Part shown: positions 39,224-52,955 of the stretch, one piece after another | Position numbering within the stretch: position 1 is the first letter of the stretch | Layout of the letters: the number at the start of each line of letters is the position of its first letter | NCBI GenBank assembly: GCA_037176705.1 | Contig: JBAWUJ010000105.1 | Location: 124,001-188,000 of the forward strand | Length of the DNA stretch: 64,000 nt | DNA from: Molossus alvarezi | Taxonomy: Eukaryota > Chordata > Mammalia > Chiroptera > Molossidae | Reading direction: 5' to 3' | Program-made: the position numbers and the translations under genes | The notes under the pieces: model-generated | Seen by the model: only the letters and a program-made list of their open reading frames with translations | What the model was told of the DNA's origin: nothing | Databases searched by the model: none

Positions 39224-41183
39224 TGCACAGAAAGAACACCAGTCATGAACACTTTTGACTATGCCAGTGTATTCCCATAAGTTCCTCGGGGAAATAGTCT
39301 TGAAACAAGTGAATCCATGACCATTGTTCAAAGACTGACACTCCCTCTTTTACATTGATCCCTTTTTTGTTCTAATGGATGGAATAAGGGGACTGAGTAC
39401 TTGTCAGTTATCAAGAAATAGGCTGAATTTGTCACAGGGAATTAGAAAGATAGGTTCGGGAGATTCCATTCATGAACAAGGTACAATTCCAGCATTTCAC
39501 AATGGTGGAATGCGTTTACTTTGAATTCTCAGGCGAAAACTGGTATCTACTCCTTATGTTTTTTGAGGAAATCGGTACAAACAGTGAAGTGTATGATGGA
39601 TCCAAGAATGACAGTGATTCATTCGGTCACAACTTTAAAGAATGTGTGTAGAACTGAATAGGGTGTAGATTTCCATGACCTGAACATTGCCCTAACCAAT
39701 ATGTTTGATTTCTGCAGCCCAGCCTTTGTTGGATATCAAGATGACTCATAGACACTTCCAGGCAAACAACACGTATGCAGGGCTAAAAGGCAGTATGTGG
39801 AAAGGCTGCCTCATCAACTAGTACAGGTTGACTTTCCTGGTCACATAGGAAAGAAGGTAGACACCTGCATTTACTTACAACACTGTTTGACACTCCAATG
39901 TAAAGTATGCCCTGCACACCGGGCATAGTTAGTGTGTAAGTAATTGAAATGGATACCCAGGTCCACTGCACAAGTGCATTTTCTCTAGAACACTCCTCTT
40001 GTTCTCATTCACAGAGATGTTCAATGTGAAAAACCCTTGGTATTGTCAGTGTCTTCCAATTCATGGATTTACTCCTTGCATGGAGACAACCAATGTTTCA
40101 ACTACATCACTTTAGATGTGTTCAGTTCACTGCTTCAAGAATGCACATATGTGACACCAGTAGTTATCAATCTTTCCATTGATTCAGTCTTGGTCATACG
40201 TTGGTTCACTGTTCTGAGTAAGAATCATGTGAAACCAACTGCTACAGCAGAAACCAAACTATTTCCAAGTATCGCCTTCAAAAATGGGCTTCAAGACGAT
40301 CCAATCTTTGAAACCATGAACAACACAGAACACAAAAAGGGATAACTTTTGATGCTACACATAAGTGTGCTCTGTCCTAGTTGTTCTTTCCATGATATGA
40401 CTGGATCTCCCTATAAAACGAGGAGAATGTACGTTAAAGTGTTCATGTTCCTCAAGATCTGTGCATTCACTTAACCCAAATGCAAATATTCATTCATTCC
40501 AACAGTTGTTTGACTAGAACATGTTTGTTCACACTTTCCCTGCAAAGGTACTTAACTTCCCAGGGAAAAACATGCCACTGAGTGAATGTGGCCCCTGGCT
40601 CTCATGAGTTTTGCCCATAGTTCAGTATATCCAAGACTGCACCAGCAAGTCTTGAGTCTCTTTGTCTGGAACAAGGGAAAGAAACTTACACTGCGAAGTT
40701 TCAGTGTGATTCCACCTTTACAAATGGACATTTCTTAAACACTTAACCAAAACAACATATGCTTTGAGGATCCTCACGCTCTAGGCTTCATGGAAGTGAC
40801 TTAGGTGCCACTGAAGTGAAGAGTTCTAACACAGTTCATTTGGAATAGGTTTGCTTTGTATACACTCTCCTACAATCAAACTAGAGTGAAAAGTATATCT
40901 AAGGACCTATCCAGAGTCAGGTTACCACATTACCTTAAATCAAAACTTTCCACAACTGTACTAAGAACACGTAATCTGAAAAACAGTACAACAGTGGTGG
41001 TTCCATTTCGTGTGAAGCGGGTATAGCCCTAGAATCTTTTTCTCAATATTTGGATATTATTTGAAGAAGGTTGTCTATTGGAACACAGTTCTTTGAACAG
41101 GGAGCCACTGAACAGTCCATTGGACACTGCAACCGTACAAAGGTTTCCATTCTGCTCTTGAACTGAATGTTATTCTATTATTC
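39224..41183 (+). repeat. Satellite unit 21 (divergent front tract)
   Basis: 1960 bp, reached by two different single-base losses ('ttcagttcac' near 40124 and 'ctctcatgag' near 40601) rather than the 2-bp deletion of units 13-20. The front shares 'ccattc', 'atggtgg' and 'ggatccaag' with units 10-11. Own changes: 'gccagtg', 'cataagttcc' and 'aactggtat'. Confidence 0.97.
41006..41022 (+). other. CENP-B box, unit 21
   Basis: Same 17 bases, 1960 bp from the previous box. Confidence 0.88.
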
Positions 41184-43145
41184 TGCACAGAAAGAACACC
41201 AGTCATGAACACTTTTGACTATGCCTGTGTATTCCCATAGGTTCTTCGGGGAAATAGTCTTGAAACAAGTGAAACCATGACCATTGTTCCAAGACTGACA
41301 CTCCCTCTTTTAAATTGATCCCTTTTTTGTTCTAATGGCTGGAATAAGGGGATTGAGTACTTGTCAGTTATCAAGAAATAGGCTGAATTTGTCACAGGGA
41401 ATTAGAAAGATAGGTTCGGGAGATTCCAGTCATGAACAATGTACAATTCCAGCACTTCACAATGATGGAATGCGTTTACTTTGAATTCTCAGGAGAAAAC
41501 AGGTATCTACTCCTTATGTTTTTTGAGGAAATCGGTACAAACAGTGAAATGTATGATGGTTCCTAGAATGACACTGATTCATTCGGTCACAACTTTAAAG
41601 AATGTGTGTAGAACTGAATAGGGTATAGATTTCCATGACCTGAACATTGCCCTAACCAATGTGTTTGATTTCTGCAGCCCAGCCTTTGTTGGATATCAAG
41701 ATGACTCATAGACACTTCCAGGCAAACAACACGTATGCAGGGCTAAAAGGTAGTATGTGGAAAGGCTGCCTCATCAACTAGTACAGGTTGACTTTCCTGG
41801 TCACATAGGAAAGAAGGTAGACACCTGCATTTACTTACAACACTGTTTGACACTCCAATGTAAAGTATGCCCTGCACACCGGGCATAGTTAGTGTGTAAG
41901 TAATTGAAATGGATACCCAGGTCCACTGCACAAGTGCATTTTCTCTAGAACACTCCTCTTGTTCTCATTCACAGAGATGTTCAATGTGAAAAACCCTTGG
42001 TATTGTCAGTGTCTTCCAATTCATGGATTTACTCCTTGCATGGAGACAACCAATGTTTCAACTACATCACTTTAGATGTGTTCAGTTTCACTGCTTCAAG
42101 AATGCACATATGTGACACCAGTAGTTATCAATCTTTCCATTGATTCAGTCTTGGCCATACGCTGGTTCACTGTTCTGCGTAAGAACCATGTGAAACCAAC
42201 TGCTACAGCAGAAACCAAACTTTTTCCAAGTATCGCCTTCAAAAATGGGCTTCAAGACGATCCAATCTTTGAAACCATGAACAACACAGAACACAAAAAG
42301 GGATAACTTTTGATGCTACACAAAAGTGTGCTCTGTCCTAGTTGTTCTTTCCATGATATGACTGGATCTCCCTATAAAACGAGGAGAATGTACGTTAAAG
42401 TGTTCATGTTCCTCAAGATCTGTGCATTCACTTAACCCAAATGGAAATATTCATTCATTCCAACAGTTGTTTGACTAGAACATGTTTGTTCACACTTTCC
42501 CTGCAAAGGTACTTAACTTCCCAGGGAAAAACATGCCACTGAGTGAATGTGGCCCCTGGCTCTCACAGAGTTTTGCCCATAGTTCAGTATATCCAAGACT
42601 GCACCAGCAAGTCTTGAGTCTCTTTGTCTGGAACAAGGGAAAGAAACTTACACTGCGAAGTTTCAGTGTGATTCCACCTTTACAAATGGACATTTCTTAA
42701 ACACTTAACCAAAACAACATATGCTTTGAGGATCCTCACGCTCTAGGCTTCATGGAAGTGACTTTGGTGCCACTGAAGTGAAGAGTTCTAACACAGTTCA
42801 TTTGGAATAGGTTTGCTTTGTATACACTCTCCTACAATCAAACTAGAGTGAAAAGTATATCTAAGGACCTATCAAGAGTCAGGTTGCCACATTTCCTTAA
42901 ATCAATACTTTCCACAACTGTACTAAGAACACGTAATCTGAAAAACAGTACAACAGTGGTGGTTCCATTTCGTGTGAAGCGGGTATAGCCCTGGAATCTT
43001 TTTCTCAATATTTGGATATTATTTGAAGAAGGTTGTCTATTGGAACACAGTTCTTTGAACAGGGAGCCACTGAACAGTCCATTGGACACTGCAACCGTAC
43101 AAAGGTTTCCATTCTGCTCTTGAACTGAATGTTATTCTATTATTC
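41184..43145 (+). repeat. Satellite unit 22 (start of right group)
   Basis: 1962 bp. First carrier of the right-group set: 'ctgcgtaagaacc', 'acaaaagtg', 'tatcaagagtc' and 'ccctggaatc'. Own change: 'gtgaaaccatgac' near 41270. Confidence 0.98.
42968..42984 (+). other. CENP-B box, unit 22
   Basis: Same 17 bases, 1962 bp from the previous box; downstream flank changes to 'ccctggaatc'. Confidence 0.88.
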
Positions 43146-45107
43146 TGCACAGAAAGAACACCAGTCATGAACACTTTTGACTATGCCTGTGTATTCCCAT
43201 AGGTTCTTCGGGGAAATAGTCTTGAAACAAGTGAATCCATGACCATTGTTCCAAGACTGACACTCCCTCTTTTAAATTGATCCCTTTTTTGTTCTAATGG
43301 CTGGAATAAGGGGATTGAGTACTTGTCAGTTATCAAGAAATAGGCTGAATTTGTCACAGGGAATTAGAGAGATAGGTTCGGGAGATTCCAGTCATGAACA
43401 AGGTACAATTCCAGCACTTCACAATGATGGAATGCGTTTACTTTGAATTCTCAGGAGAAAACAGGTATCTACTCCTTATGTTTTTTGAGGAAATCGGTAC
43501 AAACAGTGAAATGTATGATGGTTCCTAGAATGACACTGATTCATTCGGTCACAACTTTAAAGAATGTGTGTAGAACTGAATAGGGTATAGATTTCCATGA
43601 CCTGAACATTGCCCTAACCAATGTGTTTGATTTCTGCAGCCCAGCCTTTGTTGGATATCAAGATGACTCATAGACACTTCCAGGCAAACAACACGTATGC
43701 AGGGCTAAAAGGTAGTATGTGGAAAGGCTGCCTCATCAACTAGTACAGGTTGACTTTCCTGGTCACATAGGAAAGAAGGTAGACACCTGCATTTACTTAC
43801 AACACTGTTTGACACTCCAATGTAAAGTATGCCCTGCACACCGGGCATAGTTAGTGTGTAAGTAATTGAAATGGATACCCAGGTCCACTGCACAAGTGCA
43901 TTTTCTCTAGAACACTCCTCTTGTTCTCATTCACAGAGATGTTCAATGTGAAAAACCCTTGGTATTGTCAGTGTCTTCCAATTCATGGATTTACTCCTTG
44001 CATGGAGACAACCAATGTTTCAACTACATCACTTTAGATGTGTTCAGTTTCACTGCTTCAAGAATGCACATATGTGACACCAGTAGTTATCAATCTTTCC
44101 ATTGATTCAGTCTTGGCCATACGCTGGTTCACTGTTCTGCGTAAGAACCATGTGAAACCAACTGCTACAGCAGAAACCAAACTTTTTCCAAGTATCGCCT
44201 TCAAAAATGGGCTTCAAGACGATCCAATCTTTGAAACCATGAACAACACAGAACACAAAAAGGGATAACTTTTGATGCTACACAAAAGTGTGCTCTGTCC
44301 TAGTTGTTCTTTCCATGATATGACTGGATCTCCCTATAAAACGAGGAGAATGTACGTTAAAGTGTTCATGTTCCTCAAGATCTGTGCATTCACTTAACCC
44401 AAATGGAAATATTCATTCATTCCAACAGTTGTTTGACTAGAACATGTTTGTTCACACTTTCCCTGCAAAGGTACTTAACTTCCCAGGGAAAAACATGCCA
44501 CTGAGTGAATGTGGCCCCTGGCTCTCACAGAGTTTTGCCCATAGTTCAGTATATCCAAGACTGCACCAGCAAGTCTTGAGTCTCTTTGTCTGGAACAAGG
44601 GAAAGAAACTTACACTGCGAAGTTTCAGTGTGATTCCACCTTTACAAATGGACATTTCTTAAACACTTAACCAAAACAACATATGCTTTGAGGATCCTCA
44701 CGCTCTAGGCTTCATGGAAGTGACTTTGGTGCCACTGAAGTGAAGAGTTCTAACACAGTTCATTTGGAATAGGTTTGCTTTGTATACACTCTCCTACAAT
44801 CAAACTAGAGTGAAAAGTATATCTAAGGACCTATCAAGAGTCAGGTTGCCACATTTCCTTAAATCAATACTTTCCACAACTGTACTAAGAACAAGTAATC
44901 TGAAAAACAGTACAACAGTGGTGGTTCCATTTCGTGTGAAGCGGGTATAGCCCTGGAATCTTTTTCTCAATATTTGGATATTATTTGAAGAAGGTTGTCT
45001 ATTGGAACACAGTTCTTTGAACAGGGAGCCACTGAACAGTCCATTGGACACTGCAACCGTACAAAGGTTTCCATTCTGCTCTTGAACTGAATGTTATTCT
45101 ATTATTC
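43146..45107 (+). repeat. Satellite unit 23
   Basis: 1962 bp. Right-group set plus 'ttagagagatagg' (units 23-26 only) and 'aacaagtaatc' upstream of the CENP-B box. Confidence 0.98.
44930..44946 (+). other. CENP-B box, unit 23
   Basis: Same 17 bases, 1962 bp from the previous box; an upstream CpG is lost ('aacaagtaatc'). Confidence 0.88.
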
Positions 45108-47069
45108 TGCACAGAAAGAACACCAGTCATGAACACTTTTGACTATGCCTGTGTATTCCCATAGGTTCTTCGGGGAAATAGTCTTGAAACAAGTGAATCC
45201 ATGACCATTGTTCCAAGACTGACACTCCCTCTTTTAAATTGATCCCTTTTTTGTTCTAATGGCTGGAATAAGGGGATTGAGTACTTGTCAGTTATCAAGA
45301 AATAGGCTGAATTTGTCACAGGGAATTAGAGAGATAGGTTCGGGAGATTCCATTCATGAACAAGGTACAATTCCAGCACTTCACAATGATGGAATGCGTT
45401 TACTTTGAATTCTCAGGAGAAAACAGGTATCTACTCCTTATGTTTTTTGAGGAAATCGGTACAAACAGTGAAATGTATGATGGTTCCTAGAATGACACTG
45501 ATTCATTCGGTCACAACTTTAAAGAATGTGTGTAGAACTGAATAGGGTATAGATTTCCATGACCTGAACATTGCCCTAACCAATGTGTTTGATTTCTGCA
45601 GCCCAGCCTTTGTTGGATATCAAGATGACTCATAGACACTTCCAGGCAAACAACACGTATGCAGGGCTAAAAGGTAGTATGTGGAAAGGCTGCCTCATCA
45701 ACTAGTACAGGTTGACTTTCCTGGTCACATAGGAAAGAAGGTAGACACCTGCATTTACTTACAACACTGTTTGACACTCCAATGTAAAGTATGCCCTGCA
45801 CACCGGGCATAGTTAGTGTGTAAGTAATTGAAATGGATACCCAGGTCCACTGCACAAGTGCATTTTCTCTAGAACACTCCTCTTGTTCTCATTCACAGAG
45901 ATGTTCAATGTGAAAAACCCTTGGTATTGTCAGTGTCTTCCAATTCATGGATTTACTCCTTGCATGGAGACAACCAATGTTTCAACTACATCACTTTAGA
46001 TGTGTTCAGTTTCACTGCTTCAAGAATGCACATATGTGACACCAGTAGTTATCAATCTTTCCATTGATTCAGTCTTGGCCATACGCTGGTTCACTGTTCT
46101 GCGTAAGAACCATGTGAAACCAACTGCTACAGCAGAAACCAAACTTTTTCCAAGTATCGCCTTCAAAAATGGGCTTCAAGACGATCCAATCTTTGAAACC
46201 ATGAACAACACAGAACACAAAAAGGGATAACTTTTGATGCTACACAAAAGTGTGCTCTGTCCTAGTTGTTCTTTCCATGATATGACTGGATCTCCCTATA
46301 AAACGAGGAGAATGTACGTTAAAGTGTTCATGTTCCTCAAGATCTGTGCATTCACTTAACCCAAATGGAAATATTCATTCATTCCAACAGTTGTTTGACT
46401 AGAACATGTTTGTTCACACTTTCCCTGCAAAGGTACTTAACTTCCCAGGGAAAAACATGCCACTGAGTGAATGTGGCCCCTGGCTCTCACAGAGTTTTGC
46501 CCATAGTTCAGTATATCCAAGACTGCACCAGCAAGTCTTGAGTCTCTTTGTCTGGAACAAGGGAAAGAAACTTACACTGCGAAGTTTCAGTGTGATTCCA
46601 CCTTTACAAATGGACATTTCTTAAACACTTAACCAAAACAACATATGCTTTGAGGATCCTCACGCTCTAGGCTTCATGGAAGTGACTTTGGTGCCACTGA
46701 AGTGAAGAGTTCTAACACAGTTCATTTGGAATAGGTTTGCTTTGTATACACTCTCCTACAATCAAACTAGAGTGAAAAGTATATCTAAGGACCTATCAAG
46801 AGTCAGGTTGCCACATTTCCTTAAATCAATACTTTCCACAACTGTACTAAGAACACGTAATCTGAAAAACAGTACAACAGTGGTGGTTCCATTTCGTGTG
46901 AAGCGGGTATAGCCCTGGAATCTTTTTCTCAATATTTGGATATTATTTGAAGAAGGTTGTCTATTGGAACACAGTTCTTTGAACAGGGAGCCACTGAACA
47001 GTCCATTGGACACTGCAACCGTACAAAGGTTTCCATTCTGCTCTTGAACTGAATGTTATTCTATTATTC
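45108..47069 (+). repeat. Satellite unit 24
   Basis: 1962 bp. Has 'ttagagagatagg', 'aacacgtaatc' and the own change 'gattccattcatg' near 45348. Confidence 0.98.
46892..46908 (+). other. CENP-B box, unit 24
   Basis: Same 17 bases, 1962 bp from the previous box. Confidence 0.88.
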
Positions 47070-49031
47070 TGCACAGAAAGAACACCAGTCATGAACACTT
47101 TTGACTATGCCTGTGTATTCCCATAGGTTCTTCGGGGAAATAGTCTTGAAACAAGTGAATCCATGACCATTGTTCCAAGACTGACACTCCCTCTTTTAAA
47201 TTGATCCCTTTTTTGTTCTAATGGCTGGAATAAGGGGATTGAGTACTTGTCAGTTATCAAGAAATAGGCTGAATTTGTCACAGGGAATTAGAGAGATAGG
47301 TTCGGGAGATTCCAGTCATGAACAAGGTACAATTCCAGCACTTCACAATGATGGAATGCGTTTACTTTGAATTCTCAGGAGAAAACAGGTATCTACTCCT
47401 TATGTTTTTTGAGGAAATCGGTACAAACAGTGAAATGTATGATGGTTCCTAGAATGACACTGATTCATTCGGTCACAACTTTAAAGAATGTGTGTAGAAC
47501 TGAATAGGGTATAGATTTCCATGACCTGAACATTGCCCTAACCAATGTGTTTGATTTCTGCAGCCCAGCCTTTGTTGGATATCAAGATGACTCATAGACA
47601 CTTCCAGGCAAACAACACGTATGCAGGGCTAAAAGGTAGTATGTGGAAAGGCTGCCTCATCAACTAGTACAGGTTGACTTTCCTGGTCACATAGGAAAGA
47701 AGGTAGACACCTGCATTTACTTACAACACTGTTTGACACTCCAATGTAAAGTATGCCCTGCACACCGGGCATAGTTAGTGTGTAAGTAATTGAAATGGAT
47801 ACCCAGGTCCACTGCACAAGTGCATTTTCTCTAGAACACTCCTCTTGTTCTCATTCACAGAGATGTTCAATGTGAAAAACCCTTGGTATTGTCAGTGTCT
47901 TCCAATTCATGGATTTACTCCTTGCATGGAGACAACCAATGTTTCAACTACATCACTTTAGATGTGTTCAGTTTCACTGCTTCAAGAATGCACATATGTG
48001 ACACCAGTAGTTATCAATCTTTCCATTGATTCAGTCTTGGCCATACGCTGGTTCACTGTTCTGCGTAAGAACCATGTGAAACCAACTGCTACAGCAGAAA
48101 CCAAACTTTTTCCAAGTATCGCCTTCAAAAATGGGCTTCAAGACGATCCAATCTTTGAAACCATGAACAACACAGAACACAAAAAGGGATAACTTTTGAT
48201 GCTACACAAAAGTGTGCTCTGTCCTAGTTGTTCTTTCCATGATATGACTGGATCTCCCTATAAAACGAGGAGAATGTACGTTAAAGTGTTCATGTTCCTC
48301 AAGATCTGTGCATTCACTTAACCCAAATGGAAATATTCATTCATTCCAACAGTTGTTTGACTAGAACATGTTTGTTCACACTTTCCCTGCAAAGGTACTT
48401 AACTTCCCAGGGAAAAACATGCCACTGAGTGAATGTGGCCCCTGGCTCTCACAGAGTTTTGCCCATAGTTCAGTATATCCAAGACTGCACCAGCAAGTCT
48501 TGAGTCTCTTTGTCTGGAACAAGGGAAAGAAACTTACACTGCGAAGTTTCAGTGTGATTCCACCTTTACAAATGGACATTTCTTAAACACTTAACCAAAA
48601 CAACATATGCTTTGAGGATCCTCACGCTCTAGGCTTCATGGAAGTGACTTTGGTGCCACTGAAGTGAAGAGTTCTAACACAGTTCATTTGGAATAGGTTT
48701 GCTTTGTATACACTCTCCTACAATCAAACTAGAGTGAAAAGTATATCTAAGGACCTATCAAGAGTCAGGTTGCCACATTTCCTTAAATCAATACTTTCCA
48801 CAACTGTACTAAGAACAAGTAATCTGAAAAACAGTACAACAGTGGTGGTTCCATTTCGTGTGAAGCGGGTATAGCCCTGGAATCTTTTTCTCAATATTTG
48901 GATATTATTTGAAGAAGGTTGTCTATTGGAACACAGTTCTTTGAACAGGGAGCCACTGAACAGTCCATTGGACACTGCAACCGTACAAAGGTTTCCATTC
49001 TGCTCTTGAACTGAATGTTATTCTATTATTC
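47070..49031 (+). repeat. Satellite unit 25
   Basis: 1962 bp. Has 'ttagagagatagg' and 'aacaagtaatc'. I noticed no difference from unit 23. Confidence 0.98.
48854..48870 (+). other. CENP-B box, unit 25
   Basis: Same 17 bases, 1962 bp from the previous box; upstream CpG lost as in unit 23. Confidence 0.88.
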
Positions 49032-50993
49032 TGCACAGAAAGAACACCAGTCATGAACACTTTTGACTATGCCTGTGTATTCCCATAGGTTCTTCGGGGA
49101 AATAGTCTTGAAACAAGTGAATCCATGACCATTGTTCCAAGACTGACACTCCCTCTTTTAAATTGATCCCTTTTTTGTTCTAATGGCTGGAATAAGGGGA
49201 TTGAGTACTTGTCAGTTATCAAGAAATAGGCTGAATTTGTCACAGGGAATTAGAGAGATAGGTTCGGGAGATTCCAGTCATGAACAAGGTACAATTCCAG
49301 CACTTCACAATGATGGAATGCGTTTACTTTGAATTCTCAGGAGAAAACAGGTATCTACTCCTTATGTTTTTTGAGGAAATCGGTACAAACAGTGAAATGT
49401 ATGATGGTTCCTAGAATGACACTGATTCATTCGGTCACAACTTTAAAGAATGTGTGTAGAACTGAATAGGGTATAGATTTCCATGACCTGAACATTGCCC
49501 TAACCAATGTGTTTGATTTCTGCAGCCCAGCCTTTGTTGGATATCAAGATGACTCATAGACACTTCCAGGCAAACAACACGTATGCAGGGCTAAAAGGTA
49601 GTATGTGGAAAGGCTGCCTCATCAACTAGTACAGGTTGACTTTCCTGGTCACATAGGAAAGAAGGTAGACACCTGCATTTACTTACAACACTGTTTGACA
49701 CTCCAATGTAAAGTATGCCCTGCACACCGGGCATAGTTAGTGTGTAAGTAATTGAAATGGATACCCAGGTCCACTGCACAAGTGCATTTTCTCTAGAACA
49801 CTCCTCTTGTTCTCATTCACAGAGATGTTCAATGTGAAAAACCCTTGGTATTGTCAGTGTCTTCCAATTCATGGATTTACTCCTTGCATGGAGACAACCA
49901 ATGTTTCAACTACATCACTTTAGATGTGTTCAGTTTCACTGCTTCAAGAATGCACATATGTGACACCAGTAGTTATCAATCTTTCCATTGATTCAGTCTT
50001 GGCCATACGCTGGTTCACTGTTCTGCGTAAGAACCATGTGAAACCAACTGCTACAGCAGAAACCAAACTTTTTCCAAGTATCGCCTTCAAAAATGGGCTT
50101 CAAGACGATCCAATCTTTGAAACCATGAACAACACAGAACACAAAAAGGGATAACTTTTGATGCTACACAAAAGTGTGCTCTGTCCTAGTTGTTCTTTCC
50201 ATGATATGACTGGATCTCCCTATAAAACGAGGAGAATGTACGTTAAAGTGTTCATGTTCCTCAAGATCTGTGCATTCACTTAACCCAAATGGAAATATTC
50301 ATTCATTCCAACAGTTGTTTGACTAGAACATGTTTGTTCACACTTTCCCTGCAAAGGTACTTAACTTCCCAGGGAAAAACATGCCACTGAGTGAATGTGG
50401 CCCCTGGCTCTCACAGAGTTTTGCCCATAGTTCAGTATATCCAAGACTGCACCAGCAAGTCTTGAGTCTCTTTGTCTGGAACAAGGGAAAGAAACTTACA
50501 CTGCGAAGTTTCAGTGTGATTCCACCTTTACAAATGGACATTTCTTAAACACTTAACCAAAACAACATATGCTTTGAGGATCCTCACGCTCTAGGCTTCA
50601 TGGAAGTGACTTTGGTGCCACTGAAGTGAAGAGTTCTAACACAGTTCATTTGGAATAGGTTTGCTTTGTATACACTCTCCTACAATCAAACTAGAGTGAA
50701 AAGTATATCTAAGGACCTATCAAGAGTCAGGTTGCCACATTTCCTTAAATCAATACTTTCCACAACTGTACTAAGAACAAGTAATCTGAAAAACAGTACA
50801 ACAGTGGTGGTTCCATTTCGTGTGAAGCGGGTATAGCCCTGGAATCTTTTTCTCAATATTTGGATATTATTTGAAGAAGGTTGTCTATTGGAACACAGTT
50901 CTTTGAACAGGGAGCCACTGAACAGTCCATTGGACACTGCAACCGTACAAAGGTTTCCATTCTGCTCTTGAACTGAATGTTATTCTTTTATTC
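49032..50993 (+). repeat. Satellite unit 26
   Basis: 1962 bp. Same markers as units 23 and 25, with own change 'attcttttattc' at the end, near 50985. Confidence 0.98.
50816..50832 (+). other. CENP-B box, unit 26
   Basis: Same 17 bases, 1962 bp from the previous box; upstream CpG lost. Confidence 0.88.
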
Positions 50994-52955
50994 TGCACAG
51001 AAAGAACACCAGTCATGAACACTTTTGACTATGCCTGTGTATTCCCATAGGTTCTTCGGGGAAATAGTCTTGAAACAAGTGAATCCATGACCATTGTTCC
51101 AAGACTGACACTCCCTCTTTTAAATTGATCCCTTTTTTGTTCTAATGGCTGGAATAAGGGGATTGAGTACTTGTCAGTTATCAAGAAATAGGCTGAATTT
51201 GTCACAGGGAATTAGAAAGATAGGTTCGGGAGATTCCAGTCATGAACAAGGTACAATTCCAGCACTTCACAATGATGGAATGCGTTTACTTTGAATTCTC
51301 AGGAGAAAACAGGTATCTACTCCTTATGTTTTTTGAGGAAATCGGTACAAACAGTGAAATGTATGATGGTTCCTAGAATGACACTGATTCATTCGGTCAC
51401 AACTTTAAAGAATGTGTGTAGAACTGAATAGGGTATAGATTTCCATGACCTGAACATTGCCGTAACCAATGTGTTTGATTTCTGCAGCCCAGCCTTTGTT
51501 GGATATCAAGATGACTCATAGACACTTCCAGGCAAATAACACGTATGCAGGGCTAAAAGGTAGTATGTGGAAAGGCTGCCTCATCAACTAGTACAGGTTG
51601 ACTTTCCTGGCCACATAGGAAAGAAGGTAGACACCTGCATTTACTTACAACACTGTTTGACACTCCAATGTAAAGTATGCCCTGCACACCGGGCATAGTT
51701 AGTGTGTAAGTAATTGAAATGGATACCCAGGTCCACTGCACAAGTGCATTTTCTCTAGAACACTCCTCTTGTTCTCATTCACAGAGATGTTCAATGTGAA
51801 AAACCCTTGGTATTGTCAGTGTCTTCCAATTCATGGATTTACTCCTTGCATGGAGACAACCAATGTTTCAACTACATCACTTTAGATGTGTTCAGTTTCA
51901 CTGCTTCAAGAATGCACATATGTGACACCAGTAGTTATCAATCTTTCCATTGATTCAGTCTTGGCCATACGCTGGTTCACTGTTCTGCGTAAGAACCATG
52001 TGAAACCAACTGCTACAGCAGAAACCAAACTTTTTCCAAGTATCGCCTTCAAAAATGGGCTTCAAGACGATCCAATCTTTGAAACCATGAACAACACAGA
52101 ACACAAAAAGGGATAACTTTTGATGCTACACAAAAGTGTGCTCTGTCCTAGTTGTTCTTTCCATGATATGACTGGATCTCCCTATAAAACGAGGAGAATG
52201 TACGTTAAAGTGTTCATGTTCCTCAAGATCTGTGCATTCACTAAACCCAAATGGAAATATTCATTCATTCCAACAGTTGTTTGACTAGAACATGTTTGTT
52301 CACACTTTCCCTGCAAAGGTACTTAACTTCCCAGGGAAAAACATGCCACTGAGTGAATGTGGCCCCTGGCTCTCACAGAGTTTTGCCCATAGTTCAGTAT
52401 ATCCAAGACTGCACCAGCAAGTCTTGAGTCTCTTTGTCTGGAACAAGGGAAAGAAACTTACACTGCGAAGTTTCAGTGTGATTCCACCTTTACAAATGGA
52501 CATTTCTTAAACACTTAACCAAAACAACATATGCTTTGAGGATCCTCACGCTCTAGGCTTCATGGAAGTGACTTTGGTGCCACTGAAGTGAAGAGTTCTA
52601 ACACAGTTCATTTGGAATAGGGTTGCTTTGTATACACTCTCCTACAATCAAACTAGAGTGAAAAGTATATCTAAGGACCTATCAAGAGTCAGGTTGCCAC
52701 ATTTCCTTAAATCAATACTTTCCACAACTGTACTAAGAACACGTAATCTGAAAAACAGTACAACAGTGGTGGTTCCATTTCGTGTGAAGCGGGTATAGCC
52801 CTGGAATCTTTTTCTCAATATTTGGATATTATTTGAAGAAGGTTGTCTATTGGAACACAGTTCTTTGAACAGGGAGCCACTGAACAGTCCATTGGACACT
52901 GCAACCGTACAAAGGTTTCCATTCTGCTCTTGAACTGAATGTTATTCTATTATTC
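50994..52955 (+). repeat. Satellite unit 27 (pairs with unit 31)
   Basis: 1962 bp. Shares 'gccgtaacc', 'caaataacac', 'ggccacat', 'cactaaaccc' and 'atagggttg' with unit 31. Reverts to 'ttagaaagatagg' and 'aacacgtaatc'. Confidence 0.98.
52778..52794 (+). other. CENP-B box, unit 27
   Basis: Same 17 bases, 1962 bp from the previous box. Confidence 0.88.
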
